Positions 16,601 through 25,726 of a stretch of 64,000 nucleotides of DNA are shown here, in pieces. The position numbers and the translations under genes are program-made. Within the stretch, counting starts at the first letter, position 1, and each line of letters opens with the position of its first letter. The notes under the pieces were generated by a model that was given only the letters and a program-made list of their open reading frames with translations, ran no database searches and was not told the origin of the DNA. This stretch comes from DATNPH01 sp036703315 (GTDB taxonomy: Bacteria > Cyanobacteriota > Cyanobacteriia > Cyanobacteriales > Coleofasciculaceae), in assembly GCA_036703315.1 (NCBI GenBank), contig DATNPH010000049.1:3868-67867 (forward strand). Reading direction: 5' to 3'.

Positions 16601-19052
16601 AGTAAGCTTGCCCAAACTCAGTACACTCTAGACAATTCCCGTGAGAAGTAACTTCTGTCCCATCTACCCAAGCTTGTTGTAGCTCGAAGCCGTGGAGATG
16701 CAGTTGGACAGCTTTGTAAGGGACAGCATAATCCCCTTGCTGTTCCCTGGTTAGTTCCAGCCCATTCTCATCACGCACCATCTGGAATTGCTCGATGCGC
16801 GATTCTGCATAGCCGTCTCCCGCATCACTGTACACGTATCCTTCGCTGCTTCCCTGCACAGGTGGGTAGAGGTGGAGAATTAATTTCTGATCCGCCGCCA
16901 TCGGCAGAATACTTCCTGCCCTTACCAATAGTGGAATTTGCTCTAGAGGTGCATCAAGACTAACCTGCCTGTGTCCCTCCATAACTCCATCATCCCAGAA
17001 GCGATACCAACGTCCTTCGGGGAGAATTGCTTGACGCGATCGCGCTCCTTCCTCGAAAATCGGACAGACTAGCAGCGCATCCCCCAACAAGAAAGCATCG
17101 TCCACACCCCAGAGTGCAGAATCATCACTGTTAGACCAGAAAATCGGACGAACCGGAGGATATCCTTTCTGAGTTGCTTGCCAAGCCAACGTGTAAAAGT
17201 AAGGAAGCAGTCGGTAGCGTAGTTGCAAAAATTGCCGAATTATGCTGAGGTAAGGTTCGCCATACGTCCAAGGGGCGCGATACTCAACATTATTCGAGCA
17301 GTGGGAGCGGCAGAATGTGAGAAAGCTGGACATCTGGAACCAGCGCAGGTAGAGTTCCGCTGAGGGATTGCCTTGGAAGCCGCCGATATCTGGACCACTG
17401 TAGGGAATTCCTGAAAGCCCTAACCCCACTACCGTGGCAATAGTTAGTCGCAACGCTGCCCAAGTACACTCAATATCACCTGTCCAAGTCCAAGCATAGC
17501 GTTGTAACCCCGCCCAACCCGCACGAGAGACAATGAAAGGCCGTTGCTGGGGTCGATAGCTAGACAGCGCTTCGTAACCCGCCTCGGCTTGCAGCAACCC
17601 ATAAATATTATGAGCCTCACGATGGTCGCCACCTCGACCCTCCATGAAGTGCTGTGTCACTTTTGGCAGAGAGCGATCGCCCCAAAGGATAAAGGCCGCG
17701 GGCTCGTTCATGTCGTGCCAAAATCCAGCTACGCCCACATCAAGGAGATATTCGTACTGCCGACTCCACCATTTGCGAACCAGTGGCTTAGTAAAATCCG
17801 GGAAGACGCACCACCCTGGCCAGACCGGTGCAATCACAAGCTGTTCATTGGGAAGTTTGCAAAATGCCTCCAGCACTCTACCTTCTAGAAAGAGGTGGCT
17901 GTTGCGGCTGTACTTGATTCCAGGGTTGAGAATCGAAATAAATCGCACTCCATCAGTGGCAAGTTCTTGCGTAAAATTAGCGACTTTGGGAAAGCGGTCT
18001 GGGTCGATAGTGAAAGCACGGAAGCCAGATTGAACGTCAATATCCAGGTGAATCGCACTCAGCGGCAACTCGTATGATTTAAATTCCTTAACCGTTTCTC
18101 GGACAGCCTCTTCGGTACGATACCCCCAGCGCGACTGGTGATAACCTAAAGCCCAACGGGGAGGCAGTGGGGGGCGTCCTGTCAACTCTGTATATCGCTC
18201 CAGCAATTGAGCAGGTGAACCAGCCGTTACGTAGTAACGCAACGCTCCTCCCTCAAAAGCCGCTGTAGCTACATCTTCAAAGGTAAAATTAGCCTCAAAA
18301 GAATTTTCATAGAAAATCAAATAACTTCCAGAAGAGTGAAGACCTAGATAGAGCGGAATACAGATATACATCGGGTCGGTACCTGGCCCATACATACCCG
18401 CCGCATCATAGTTCCACATCCGGAAGGTTTTAGCTTGCTCAGTAACTTCTCCTTTCTGCGTAACCTCCTTGGCTAGACGCAGGTTTAGAGGTGCTGCCCG
18501 TTCTCCTAAACCGTAGATGTGTTCTTCTTTTCGCAATCGCGCTTGATGAGTCCACCTCTGGCCCGATCGCTGTGGCGGCAGTTCTTCCCGTAAAGTTTGC
18601 CCCGTCGAATCACGAAATTTTAGGCTACCATCTACGCTGATGATGACTTGAAGAGCTTCTGAAACGCGATCGCCTAAGTTCTTGCTTGATAATGTCCAAC
18701 CCTCAGCCGTTTCCTCCAAACTCGTTTCTACTTCTTGCCAATCTTGCTTAGAGATTGCATATCCAATAGGAGGGATGCCAGGGAACCACTCAACTCGAAC
18801 TAGATCACAAGCCAGAAAAGAGACTTCAACTTCTGCTTGCTCAAAGTAGAAGCGAGCACCTTTAGGTATAGGCTCAGCCTTGAGGAGTTTACCAGGTTTG
18901 TCAAAGCTTTCCTCGCTCTGAGGCACGTTAGCTTGACGTTCGAGGCGATCGCGTTGGCGCGAATACAAGTAGGCTTTCGGAGCATAGCTTGCATAAAACA
19001 AAGACCCCAGAAAATATTTGAATTTCAGTGATAGCTTTTTGGTGAGATTCAT
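16572..19052 (-). CDS. GH31 family alpha-glucosidase
   Basis: An 826-residue glycoside hydrolase family 31 enzyme, hydrolysing alpha-glucosidic bonds from the non-reducing end with retention. The N-terminal beta-sandwich (about 40-290) includes EHIYGLGERAAPLNLR; the (beta/alpha)8 barrel contains GYHQSRWGY and the nucleophile Asp447 in FWHDMNEPA; the general acid Asp526 lies in WTGDIECTW, followed by SGIPYSGPDIGGF. C-terminal beta domains have RAGSILPMA. All catalytic features are present, and length is normal. No signal peptide is convincing, so it is probably cytosolic and may act on maltose, glycogen fragments or osmolyte glucosides. The gene stands alone. Confidence 0.93.
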   Translation of the reverse strand: MNLTKKLSLKFKYFLGSLFYASYAPKAYLYSRQRDRLERQANVPQSEESFDKPGKLLKAEPIPKGARFYFEQAEVEVSFLACDLVRVEWFPGIPPIGYAISKQDWQEVETSLEETAEGWTLSSKNLGDRVSEALQVIISVDGSLKFRDSTGQTLREELPPQRSGQRWTHQARLRKEEHIYGLGERAAPLNLRLAKEVTQKGEVTEQAKTFRMWNYDAAGMYGPGTDPMYICIPLYLGLHSSGSYLIFYENSFEANFTFEDVATAAFEGGALRYYVTAGSPAQLLERYTELTGRPPLPPRWALGYHQSRWGYRTEEAVRETVKEFKSYELPLSAIHLDIDVQSGFRAFTIDPDRFPKVANFTQELATDGVRFISILNPGIKYSRNSHLFLEGRVLEAFCKLPNEQLVIAPVWPGWCVFPDFTKPLVRKWWSRQYEYLLDVGVAGFWHDMNEPAAFILWGDRSLPKVTQHFMEGRGGDHREAHNIYGLLQAEAGYEALSSYRPQQRPFIVSRAGWAGLQRYAWTWTGDIECTWAALRLTIATVVGLGLSGIPYSGPDIGGFQGNPSAELYLRWFQMSSFLTFCRSHCSNNVEYRAPWTYGEPYLSIIRQFLQLRYRLLPYFYTLAWQATQKGYPPVRPIFWSNSDDSALWGVDDAFLLGDALLVCPIFEEGARSRQAILPEGRWYRFWDDGVMEGHRQVSLDAPLEQIPLLVRAGSILPMAADQKLILHLYPPVQGSSEGYVYSDAGDGYAESRIEQFQMVRDENGLELTREQQGDYAVPYKAVQLHLHGFELQQAWVDGTEVTSHGNCLECTEFGQAYFRGAFTQAG

Positions 19053-19549
19053 GCTTCCTTTGTCAGGGTGGGGTCAATATCTTTGAGCTACTTAACAATT
19101 CTTTTCATTAATTGCAAAAGTTAGACTCAGGAGACATCTGCCCTGAGTAAGGTATGTTCCTTAAAATTGACACACTGTTATCGTCATCTAGTTTTCAGTC
19201 TAGGTGTTCAAGGCTTGTGTTCCGAGTAGTTTTGGGCAGTTTTGTGATAATATTTTTCTCCTACCTCCTACTCCTCTTAAAAACTATTATTTACAAAGAA
19301 ACACTTCTTTAGATAGAGACTGCTCTATGAAATAATTCATAAATTTAATAACAACTTATCTCCTTCGAGAAAATTTGCCAACAAAACATCAAGCTCTTAG
19401 TTCATGTCCTAAGAGCTTTTATTCATGTATCTATTACCTAGCTCAATTAGCACAATGTATTTTTGCCTTGACAAGATATATGTAGTTTATAAGCACTTTT
19501 TGTATTAGATATTTTCTATCTAGATCATGATGAACATTTCAATAAAGCT
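19053..19549. other. Gene-free region upstream of GH31 gene
   Basis: About 500 AT-rich bases with no reading frame of note. A TTGACA at 19468-19473 is followed 14 bases later by TATAAG (19488-19493), a suboptimal candidate promoter on the plus strand that would face the hairpin pair at 19571-19640. Confidence 0.35.
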
Positions 19550-19570
19550 TTGACATGATAATTACTATCT

Positions 19571-19655
19571 CCTTAATTGGTGTGTTCAATTAAGGAGGAA
19601 GTCCTTCTAGGCAGATGGCGGGTACCTTCTGTCTAGAGGGCATTTTTACTTTTAT
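19571..19655 (+). ncRNA. Candidate small RNA: two consecutive hairpins followed by T-run
   Basis: CCTTAATTG (19571-19579) pairs perfectly with CAATTAAGG (19587-19595). Directly after, CCTTCTAGGCAGA (19603-19615) pairs with TCTGTCTAGAGGG (19628-19640) over 13 positions, two of them G-T pairs. CATTTTTACTTTTA follows, as in an intrinsic terminator. A TTGACA at 19550-19555 lies just upstream. No gene lies within 500 bases on the plus strand, so this looks like the end of a short independent transcript rather than a gene terminator. Confidence 0.45.
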
Positions 19656-19854
19656 TGAAGTTAATAAATCAGGCTTCTCAAATAAATCTCTTACTCCATT
19701 AGATATAGGTAAGAGGTTATTTAACAGCTTCATTAGTTTAAACTTCGCTGGAGACGCAGAAAAACTATCTAATTCGGTATAAGCCTTAGAGAGGAGATAA
19801 GCTTGAGAGATATTATCTAATATCAGGTAGAGTTTGCTGTCCTATTGTTAGCTC

Positions 19855-19881
19855 TACCCCAGCTTTTAAAGAGCTGGGGTA
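19855..19881. terminator. Strong isolated hairpin
   Basis: TACCCCAGCT (19855-19864) and AGCTGGGGTA (19872-19881) form a perfect 10-bp stem with a 7-base loop. There is no T-run directly after it on the plus strand (AAATCATATA). It may end a transcript from the region before it, for instance one starting after 19655. Confidence 0.5.
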
Positions 19882-19940
19882 AATCATATATAATCATAAA
19901 AATAAAAAAGCTCCTAGTGCAGGCTGGCAGAAATAAGTGA

Positions 19941-20065
19941 TACCATTTGGTTAAATGTTTGACACTTATTGGTGATTAGGTTTTAGGTGTTAGGTAGTAG
20001 GTGGTAGGAAGGACTCTACAACTTACTACCTTGAGTATTTGTGGCATTTTTAAGACCAATTGGTA
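19941..20065 (+). mobile_element. MITE family A, copy 2 (125 bp)
   Basis: Same ends and orientation as the copy at 16065, and the same 125-base length, with about a dozen substitutions. It is flanked by TGA on both sides (19938-19940 and 20066-20068), a perfect 3-base target duplication. Confidence 0.85.
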
Positions 20066-20116
20066 TGACCCGATTGCAAGCAGTTAAACACCTTAGGCTC
20101 AAAAAACTTTTGACCC

Positions 20117-20333
20117 AGAAAGGCAGAGGGCTCTTATGCAGGAGGAAGAAAGAATGCCTTCGTCCTTTGCCGTTCGGCTGAGCGCTCACGCCGAAGCCTA
20201 CGAATGAAGGGAGCAAGGGTATCAAGCCCTTCCAAATCTTCGAGTTTGTGGCTCCCAATTGGGAAGCGTTAGAATCCCCTTCCAATTGGTTACATAAGAG
20301 CCTTCTGCCTTCATTCTTCTGCCTTCTTCAATT
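20117..20333 (-). repeat. GGCAGAAG repeat family, copy 1 (inverted)
   Basis: Ends with CTTCTGCCTTCTTCAA, the complement of the TTGAAGAAGGCAGA start of the copies at 21016 and 48602, and carries CTCTTATGCA near its left end as they carry TGCATAAGAG near their right end. The interior differs between copies. No coding potential. Confidence 0.6.
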
Positions 20334-20434
20334 TCAAGAGAGCATCACTAGGGCTTTAAACTTTTAAAAAACTGAAATTTGAGCCAGCCGCTACTTGAAA
20401 CTCAGGATTTGCAAGTTTGGCAAAACAGCTTTCA

Positions 20435-20466
20435 GTGATTTAGGGTAATACATTACCCTAAATCAC
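20435..20466. promoter_or_regulatory. Perfect 15-bp palindrome with 2-base centre
   Basis: GTGATTTAGGGTAAT (20435-20449) and ATTACCCTAAATCAC (20452-20466) are exact inverted copies separated by AC. It lies 24 bases after the stop of the small gene 20490-20744. With almost no loop it is more like a cruciform or dimeric protein-binding site than a good terminator; no T-run follows. Confidence 0.5.
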
Positions 20467-20489
20467 CGTGTAATGAAAAACTGTTGGCA

Positions 20490-20744
20490 TTAAGCTAATT
20501 GCAATGGGAGTTCACCTAGCGAACCAGGGGATTCACTGGTGAGGATATTTTTAGTTTCAAGGTTTAAACCAGGAGGAAACACTAAAATATCCTTCCCAAG
20601 ACGTGATGCTTTTCGGTAAAGCGTGATCGCCTCACTTAAGTGGAAACATGCGATCGGAATCCATCTATCACTGTAAAAGTAGATAACTACTCTACTCTGG
20701 GTGTACTCCTCTTGAGGGAGTGGAAGTTGCCAAGGTGAACCCAC
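20490..20744 (-). CDS. Small hypothetical protein (84 aa)
   Basis: A frame with GTG as the only usable start (a stop lies five codons upstream). The protein, with ESRVV-like and YFYSDRWIPIACFHLSEA segments and then LYRKASRLGKDILVFPPG, has balanced, folded-protein composition and no membrane helix. I do not recognise the family. It stands alone between repeats; no clear ribosome site precedes the GTG, so an older truncated gene is possible. Confidence 0.45.
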   Translation of the reverse strand: MGSPWQLPLPQEEYTQSRVVIYFYSDRWIPIACFHLSEAITLYRKASRLGKDILVFPPGLNLETKNILTSESPGSLGELPLQLA

Positions 20745-21015
20745 GTTTACTAAACTTTAATTTTTAAATATGTTCATCTACCTTTGTGACAGTCATACAC
20801 ATGTAATATGAACTACCTTTTGAAATATGTCTTTAGGAGTATTTTTTTATAGAGTACTATATTTTCAAATGTACTATTCTATACAGACAAACGAGCGTAA
20901 TTGTGTATTTGTCAATTTGTAAGTCCTAAGACCAACAAAAAACGGCTACTCTAAGCAAAGAAACTATCTCCACCAGAGCAGCCGCGAATAAGTCTCATTT
21001 AGAAGGCTAGTTGAT
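20745..21015. other. AT-rich gap with an imperfect hairpin
   Basis: No gene. CGGCTACTCT (20943-20952) is complementary, apart from one unpaired base on each side, to AGAGCAGCCG (20975-20984), a weak stem with a 22-base loop. Confidence 0.35.
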
Positions 21016-21186
21016 TTGAAGAAGGCAGAGGGCAGAAGAAGGAAGGCAGAAGGGGGGAGTGGCGGAGTGTCAGAGGGATTCAACCCCCAGTCACTCCCAG
21101 CCACTGAATACCTTCAGTGGGGGATTGTAACCCTTGCTCCAAATCCTTCTGCCTTCTTCCCTTTGCATAAGAGCCTTTCTTGTTCA
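21016..21186 (+). repeat. GGCAGAAG repeat family, copy 2
   Basis: Starts TTGAAGAAGGCAGAGGGCAG and ends TTTGCATAAGAGCCTTTCTTG. The copy at 48602-48762 shares both ends but differs in the middle, and a reversed relative lies at 20117-20333. The internal start (GAAGGCAGA) is complementary to CTTCTGCCTTC near the end, so each copy can fold back on itself. It ends two bases before the ppsA stop. Confidence 0.65.
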
Positions 21187-21187
21187 C

Positions 21188-23626
21188 TTAGTCTGAAATA
21201 CCTTCAACTTCTGCTACCATCAAGAGCGTCTTGAGGACAGAATCAGGATTTAGGCTGATAGAGTCAATTCCCTGTTCCACTAAGAAGTGAGTAAACTCAG
21301 GATAGTCACTGGGAGCTTGACCGCAGATCCCGATTTTACGGCCCTTCTCCTTTGCATCTGCGATCGCCATTCTCACCATTCGTTTGACAGCTTTATTGCG
21401 CTCATCAAAGATCTGAGCAACCAAAGCGGAGTCACGATCTAAACCCAGAGTCAGCTGTGTCAGGTCATTAGAACCAATTGAGAAGCCATCAAACACCTCT
21501 GCGAACTCGTCCGCTAGGATGACATTACTCGGCAACTCGCACATCACATAGACTTGTAAACCGTTGAGACCTCGCTCCAAACCATGTTTAGCCATTTCAG
21601 CTAACACTTTACGCCCTTCATCAGGTGTACGACAGAAGGGAATCATCGGTATGACATTAGCTAAGCCCATTTCTTCCCTCACCCGCTTGAGCGCTTGACA
21701 TTCCAGAGCAAAAGCCTCGCGGTAGTTCTCATCATAGTAACGGGACGCCCCACGCCAACCGAGCATCGGGTTTTCTTCCTTCGGCTCAAATGGCTTGCCA
21801 CCTAAAAGGTTGGCATACTCATTGCTCTTGAAGTCAGACATTCGCACAATTACTGGCTTGGGATAGAAAGCGGCGGCAATCATCCCGATCCCGTGAGCCA
21901 GCTTATCGACAAAGTACTGGGGTTTATTGTCGTAGAGTTTTGTTAACTCAGCAATTTGAGCTTTCACTAATGCATCCTCAAGCTCAGCGAAGTGAATCAA
22001 GGCAAGAGGGTGTACTTGGATGTGGTTGGCAATGATGAATTCCAACCGAGCCAAACCCACACCATCACAAGGAATAGCAGCCAAACCAAATGCTTGTTCC
22101 GGGTTGCCCACATTCATCAGGATTTGGGTACGAGTGCGAGGCAAGTTGTCCAGCGTCGTTTCTTGAACATCGAAGGGCAACAAACCCTTGTACACTCGTC
22201 CTTCATCCCCTTCTGCACAACAGATCGTTACCTGTTGACCTGTTTTCAGCACCTCGGTAGCATTACCGCAACCCACGATCGCAGGAATGCCCATTTCCCG
22301 TGCAATAATCGCTGCATGGCAGGTGCGTCCACCTTGGTTAGTCACGATCGCACTAGCCTTTTTCATAATCGGTTCCCAGTCTGGGTCAGTCTTATTTGTG
22401 ACTAAGACTTCACCAGGTTGGAACAGATGGATTTGGTTGGCATCCAGAATTACATGGGCTTTGCCTTGACCAATTGCCGCTCCGACGCTACGACCAGTAA
22501 CAAGAACGTCGCTACGTTCTTTGAGTTGGTAACTTTTTAGGACAGTCGTAGACTTCTGTGATTGCACCGTTTCTGGACGAGCTTGCACGATAAATAGTTC
22601 GCCAGTTATGCCATCTTTTGCCCACTCAATATCCATCGGCGTATAAACGCCGCGTACTGTGGAATAGTGGTCTTCAATTTGCACCGCCCAACGCGCCAGT
22701 TGCAGAACTTCGTCATCGGTGAGGCAGTATTTATCCTGCTCAAAATCCGGTACCCAGACGTTTTTTGTCAATCTGGAACTACCCAGGTCGTAGACCATTT
22801 TGATTCGTTTGTTTCCCAGCCGTTTATCTAAAATTGGGCTAAGACCCTCTTTTAAAGTCGGCTTAAATACAAGATATTCATCCGGATTAACGGCACCTTG
22901 GACGATGTTTTCCCCTAAACCGTAAGCACCTGTAATGAGTGCCGCATTCTTAAAGCCGGTTTCGGTATCAATAGAGAACATGACACCAGAAGAAGCTAAA
23001 TCAGAGCGCACCATTTTCTGAACGCCAACGGAGAGGGCAACCTCTAAGTGGTCGAACCCATTGTGCTGGCGATAGGAAATAGCGCGATCAGTAAACAGCG
23101 AGGCGAAGCATCGGTGGCAATATTCTAAAACCCTTGTAATCCCTTGGACATTCAAATAGGTTTCTTGCTGACCTGCAAAGCTAGCATCCGGTAAGTCTTC
23201 AGCTGTAGCCGAAGAGCGAACCGCCACTTCTGTATCTTCGCCATAGCGATCGCACAGCTTTTTATAAGCCTTGCTAATCGCATCTTGGAATTCTTGGGGA
23301 AAAGGTGTGTTGAGGATTAATGACCGGGCTTTTTTGCCCCGCTTTTGGAGGTTACTGACGCTATCGACATTCAGGTCGGCAAACAGTTCCCGCAGCTTGT
23401 CTTCTAAATCAGCTGCCTTGATGAAGTAACGGTATGCATAGGAAGTAGTTGCAAATCCCGTTGGAACATTAACTCCCTTCGGACTCAATTGTTGGATCAT
23501 TTCTCCGAGGGAAGCATTCTTACCGCCTACCAATGAAATATCGGTAATCCCTACCTCTTCAAACCAGAGAACCAGAGATTGCTCTTTGAAGAGTTGGGAA
23601 GACTGCACCTGTATCTGTGTAACCAT
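21188..23626 (-). CDS. ppsA: Phosphoenolpyruvate synthase
   Basis: An 812-residue cytosolic enzyme making phosphoenolpyruvate from pyruvate and ATP, releasing AMP and phosphate; a gluconeogenic step. The N-terminal ATP-binding domain has GGKNASLGEMIQQLS, AVRSSATAEDLPDASFAG and GENIVQGAVNPDE. The central swivelling domain has GGRTCHAAIIAREMG with phospho-carrier His437, and the C-terminal barrel has GWRGASRYY, GFSIGSNDLTQL and KIGICGQAPSD with the catalytic Cys. Length and motifs match bacterial PpsA. It has an ATG start and is monocistronic. The 3' end abuts a repeat element. Confidence 0.95.
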   Translation of the reverse strand: MVTQIQVQSSQLFKEQSLVLWFEEVGITDISLVGGKNASLGEMIQQLSPKGVNVPTGFATTSYAYRYFIKAADLEDKLRELFADLNVDSVSNLQKRGKKARSLILNTPFPQEFQDAISKAYKKLCDRYGEDTEVAVRSSATAEDLPDASFAGQQETYLNVQGITRVLEYCHRCFASLFTDRAISYRQHNGFDHLEVALSVGVQKMVRSDLASSGVMFSIDTETGFKNAALITGAYGLGENIVQGAVNPDEYLVFKPTLKEGLSPILDKRLGNKRIKMVYDLGSSRLTKNVWVPDFEQDKYCLTDDEVLQLARWAVQIEDHYSTVRGVYTPMDIEWAKDGITGELFIVQARPETVQSQKSTTVLKSYQLKERSDVLVTGRSVGAAIGQGKAHVILDANQIHLFQPGEVLVTNKTDPDWEPIMKKASAIVTNQGGRTCHAAIIAREMGIPAIVGCGNATEVLKTGQQVTICCAEGDEGRVYKGLLPFDVQETTLDNLPRTRTQILMNVGNPEQAFGLAAIPCDGVGLARLEFIIANHIQVHPLALIHFAELEDALVKAQIAELTKLYDNKPQYFVDKLAHGIGMIAAAFYPKPVIVRMSDFKSNEYANLLGGKPFEPKEENPMLGWRGASRYYDENYREAFALECQALKRVREEMGLANVIPMIPFCRTPDEGRKVLAEMAKHGLERGLNGLQVYVMCELPSNVILADEFAEVFDGFSIGSNDLTQLTLGLDRDSALVAQIFDERNKAVKRMVRMAIADAKEKGRKIGICGQAPSDYPEFTHFLVEQGIDSISLNPDSVLKTLLMVAEVEGISD

Positions 23627-23944
23627 TGAGTATTTCCTCTTACTCCTGATGCCAGTCTAGCTTTAGAAAATTTTCGGGATCAGCTAAACGTCTCATTTCT
23701 TCATGATCCCCGGTCTTTTAGAAGCTATTATTAACCATAAGCCTTGACTGCTATTGATTTTTTTCTGTGTACTTTTATTGGTATATATAAATTTTTATCA
23801 ATGAAAAAATCTAATTGTTGTAGTGCTTGCTAGTTGGACTAGAGATTTGGCACGGATAGATAAAGTGCTTCATTAACGTAATGGCTAATTATCTGCTTGC
23901 CATTATGTTTTTAACTTTTAACTATTAACTTTTGACTTCTGAAG
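23627..23944. promoter_or_regulatory. Divergent region between ppsA and the esterase gene
   Basis: AT-rich 318-base gap that must hold both promoters. TGGTATATATAAATT around 23778-23792 contains TATA-like words, but orientation is uncertain. No operator-like repeat is seen. Confidence 0.35.
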
Positions 23945-25141
23945 ATGTCCCAACTGCTGCGAGTGACGCACCAATTGCTAGCCCTGCTCCTGAGTAGCCT
24001 GGGCTTTTTTCTTAGTACCTGGATTGTTATTCCAGCTCCTACCTTTACCTTGCTACCACTGGGAGTCGGTGCGCCGGAACTAAGCCCTTGGCTCTTGGTG
24101 CTGAATGCAATTGCCATTCCGTTTGTACTGACGGGAATAAAACACAATGGGCTGCAACGCCTAGCCTTGGGCACTAGTTTGGTCGGGCTAGTTCTCAGCG
24201 TACTGCCACTGGTGCAGGTGCCTGCAATCCAGGATCGGATGGATGCAGCTATGGTTAATGGACTCGGTGCAGACTACATGGCACGGATTCCGAGGGAGGT
24301 GCAGATACAGATGCGATCGCATCCGTTTATCCTGGCGGATGCATTCATAGGCATTAATTCCAGCAAGGTGCGCTATACAGAGGGCATCCAATTTGCTGCT
24401 CCCAATGGAGTCCCGTTAAGCATGGATATCTATCGACCTCCCAAGGTCGGAAACTATCCAGCGCTTGTCGTACTCTACGGTGGCGGTTGGCAAAACGGTA
24501 ATCCAAAACGCAATGCTGATTTTAGTCGGTATATGGCAGCACGAGGCTATAGTGTTTTTGCCATTGATTATCGCCATGCACCACGCTATCGGTTTCCAGC
24601 ACAGCTTGATGATGTTCGTGCTGCCCTGACTTTTATCCAGCAGCATGCCGTTGAGTATGAAACGGTTCCCACGCGCATCGCCTTACTCGGACGGTCTGCC
24701 GGGGGACATCTGGCAATGCTAGCTGCCTATCAACCTGATGCCCTACCTATCCGAGCCGTTGTGAATTACTATGGACCGTTCAACTTGACAGAAGGCTACA
24801 GAGATCCACCCAACCCTGATCCACTCAATGTGCGTGCTGTGTTGTTAGCATTTTTAGGCGGTTCACCGGATCAGCTACCGGAGCAATATGTGAAAGCTTC
24901 ACCTGTAAGCTATGTGACACGTCCACTCCCGCCAACCCTCTTGGTACATGGGAGCCGCGACCATATCGTTGAAGTGCGCTTCGCACAAAATATGTACAAA
25001 CGTTTACGTGCATTTAGCAGTACTGCCGTCTTGTTGGAAATTCCTTGGGCAGAACATGCCTTTGATGAGATTTTTCACGGTCTTAGTAATCAGCTAGCAC
25101 TCTACTACACTGAACGATTCCTAGCTTGGGCGCTCCAGTGA
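23945..25141 (+). CDS. Membrane-anchored alpha/beta hydrolase (BD-FAE/HSL-like esterase)
   Basis: A 398-residue protein with three hydrophobic helices in the first 100 residues (LLALLLSSLGFFLST, LVLNAIAIPFVLTG, LVGLVLSVLPLV), then a hydrolase domain. The oxyanion loop is VVLYGGGWQNG, the nucleophile Ser lies in LLGRSAGGHLA, the Asp in HGSRDHIVEV and the His in WAEHAFDE. These are the marks of carboxylesterases of the hormone-sensitive lipase/BD-FAE groups. The N-terminal helices suggest it is anchored in the inner or thylakoid membrane with the catalytic part on one face. The natural ester is unknown. It is monocistronic; a repeat element begins right after the stop. Confidence 0.88.
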   Translation: MSQLLRVTHQLLALLLSSLGFFLSTWIVIPAPTFTLLPLGVGAPELSPWLLVLNAIAIPFVLTGIKHNGLQRLALGTSLVGLVLSVLPLVQVPAIQDRMDAAMVNGLGADYMARIPREVQIQMRSHPFILADAFIGINSSKVRYTEGIQFAAPNGVPLSMDIYRPPKVGNYPALVVLYGGGWQNGNPKRNADFSRYMAARGYSVFAIDYRHAPRYRFPAQLDDVRAALTFIQQHAVEYETVPTRIALLGRSAGGHLAMLAAYQPDALPIRAVVNYYGPFNLTEGYRDPPNPDPLNVRAVLLAFLGGSPDQLPEQYVKASPVSYVTRPLPPTLLVHGSRDHIVEVRFAQNMYKRLRAFSSTAVLLEIPWAEHAFDEIFHGLSNQLALYYTERFLAWALQ

Positions 25142-25271
25142 TAGGTTTTAGGTTTTAGGTGAAAAGCTTAGAGCAAGACTTGGGAAGATTAGGTTTTAGG
25201 AGAGATTGTGACTCCTTGCCAAGCTGTCTGGCTCCCTACCACCTACCACCTACCACCTACCACCTTGACAG
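25142..25271. repeat. Heptamer-rich inverted repeat, family C copy 1
   Basis: TAGGTTTTAGG repeats on the left are complementary in style to a run of CCTACCA/CCACCTA heptamers at about 25232-25265, ending CCACCTTGACAGG. It shares GAAAAGC, TTAGGTTTTAGG, TCTGGCTCCCTACCACCTACC and the end with 28753-28929. A 75-codon frame across it is a product of the repeat. Confidence 0.65.
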
Positions 25272-25726
25272 GGCTAGCTATGAATTCCTTATCCACAGAA
25301 TGGGGCTGAAATCTTTAGAGAATCTTCACGTTAATGTAAGCCGTAACGCTTATGATATAGAAATCAAAGCTGACAATTTGACTTAATAATTTATAGATAT
25401 TCACACCTAGAATAGCTGTAGCACAGGCAGTACGACTAAGAGTGCATCTCCACAACTAACTTACTCGCTCCTGCTGCCCCATGAATACGGCTTTTTTTAC
25501 AAGGGTGATTTGCTTACTCACTCTTATAGGGTAAAGCAACTACAAAGGGTGCTCAAGACTCAGTACTGAAAGGGCTTTTGATGTTGGTAATCTTTTTCAA
25601 AAGCTTTCAATACTCTTTCAGGACAATGCCCCTCATAGGAAATGTCCAGACTTAATAATGACTGGCTCATATGGCAATCACTGAAATTTTATTTATGCAA
25701 GCCTCTCCTAAGGTGGTTCCTTATTC
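25272..25726. other. Upstream region of the MCP gene
   Basis: A gene-free 455 bases. I see no riboswitch or strong hairpin. It should hold the promoter of the GAF-MCP gene. Confidence 0.4.

Noticed and set aside
17544..18077. Several plus-strand frames inside the GH31 gene
   Set aside because: Antisense shadows of a well-supported GH31 coding region.
20016..20285. 89-codon minus-strand frame
   Set aside because: Spans the end of MITE A and a dispersed repeat; no protein-like pattern.
25159..25386. 75-codon frame after the esterase gene
   Set aside because: Most of it is the heptamer repeat; the product (YHLPPTTYHLD) is repeat-derived.
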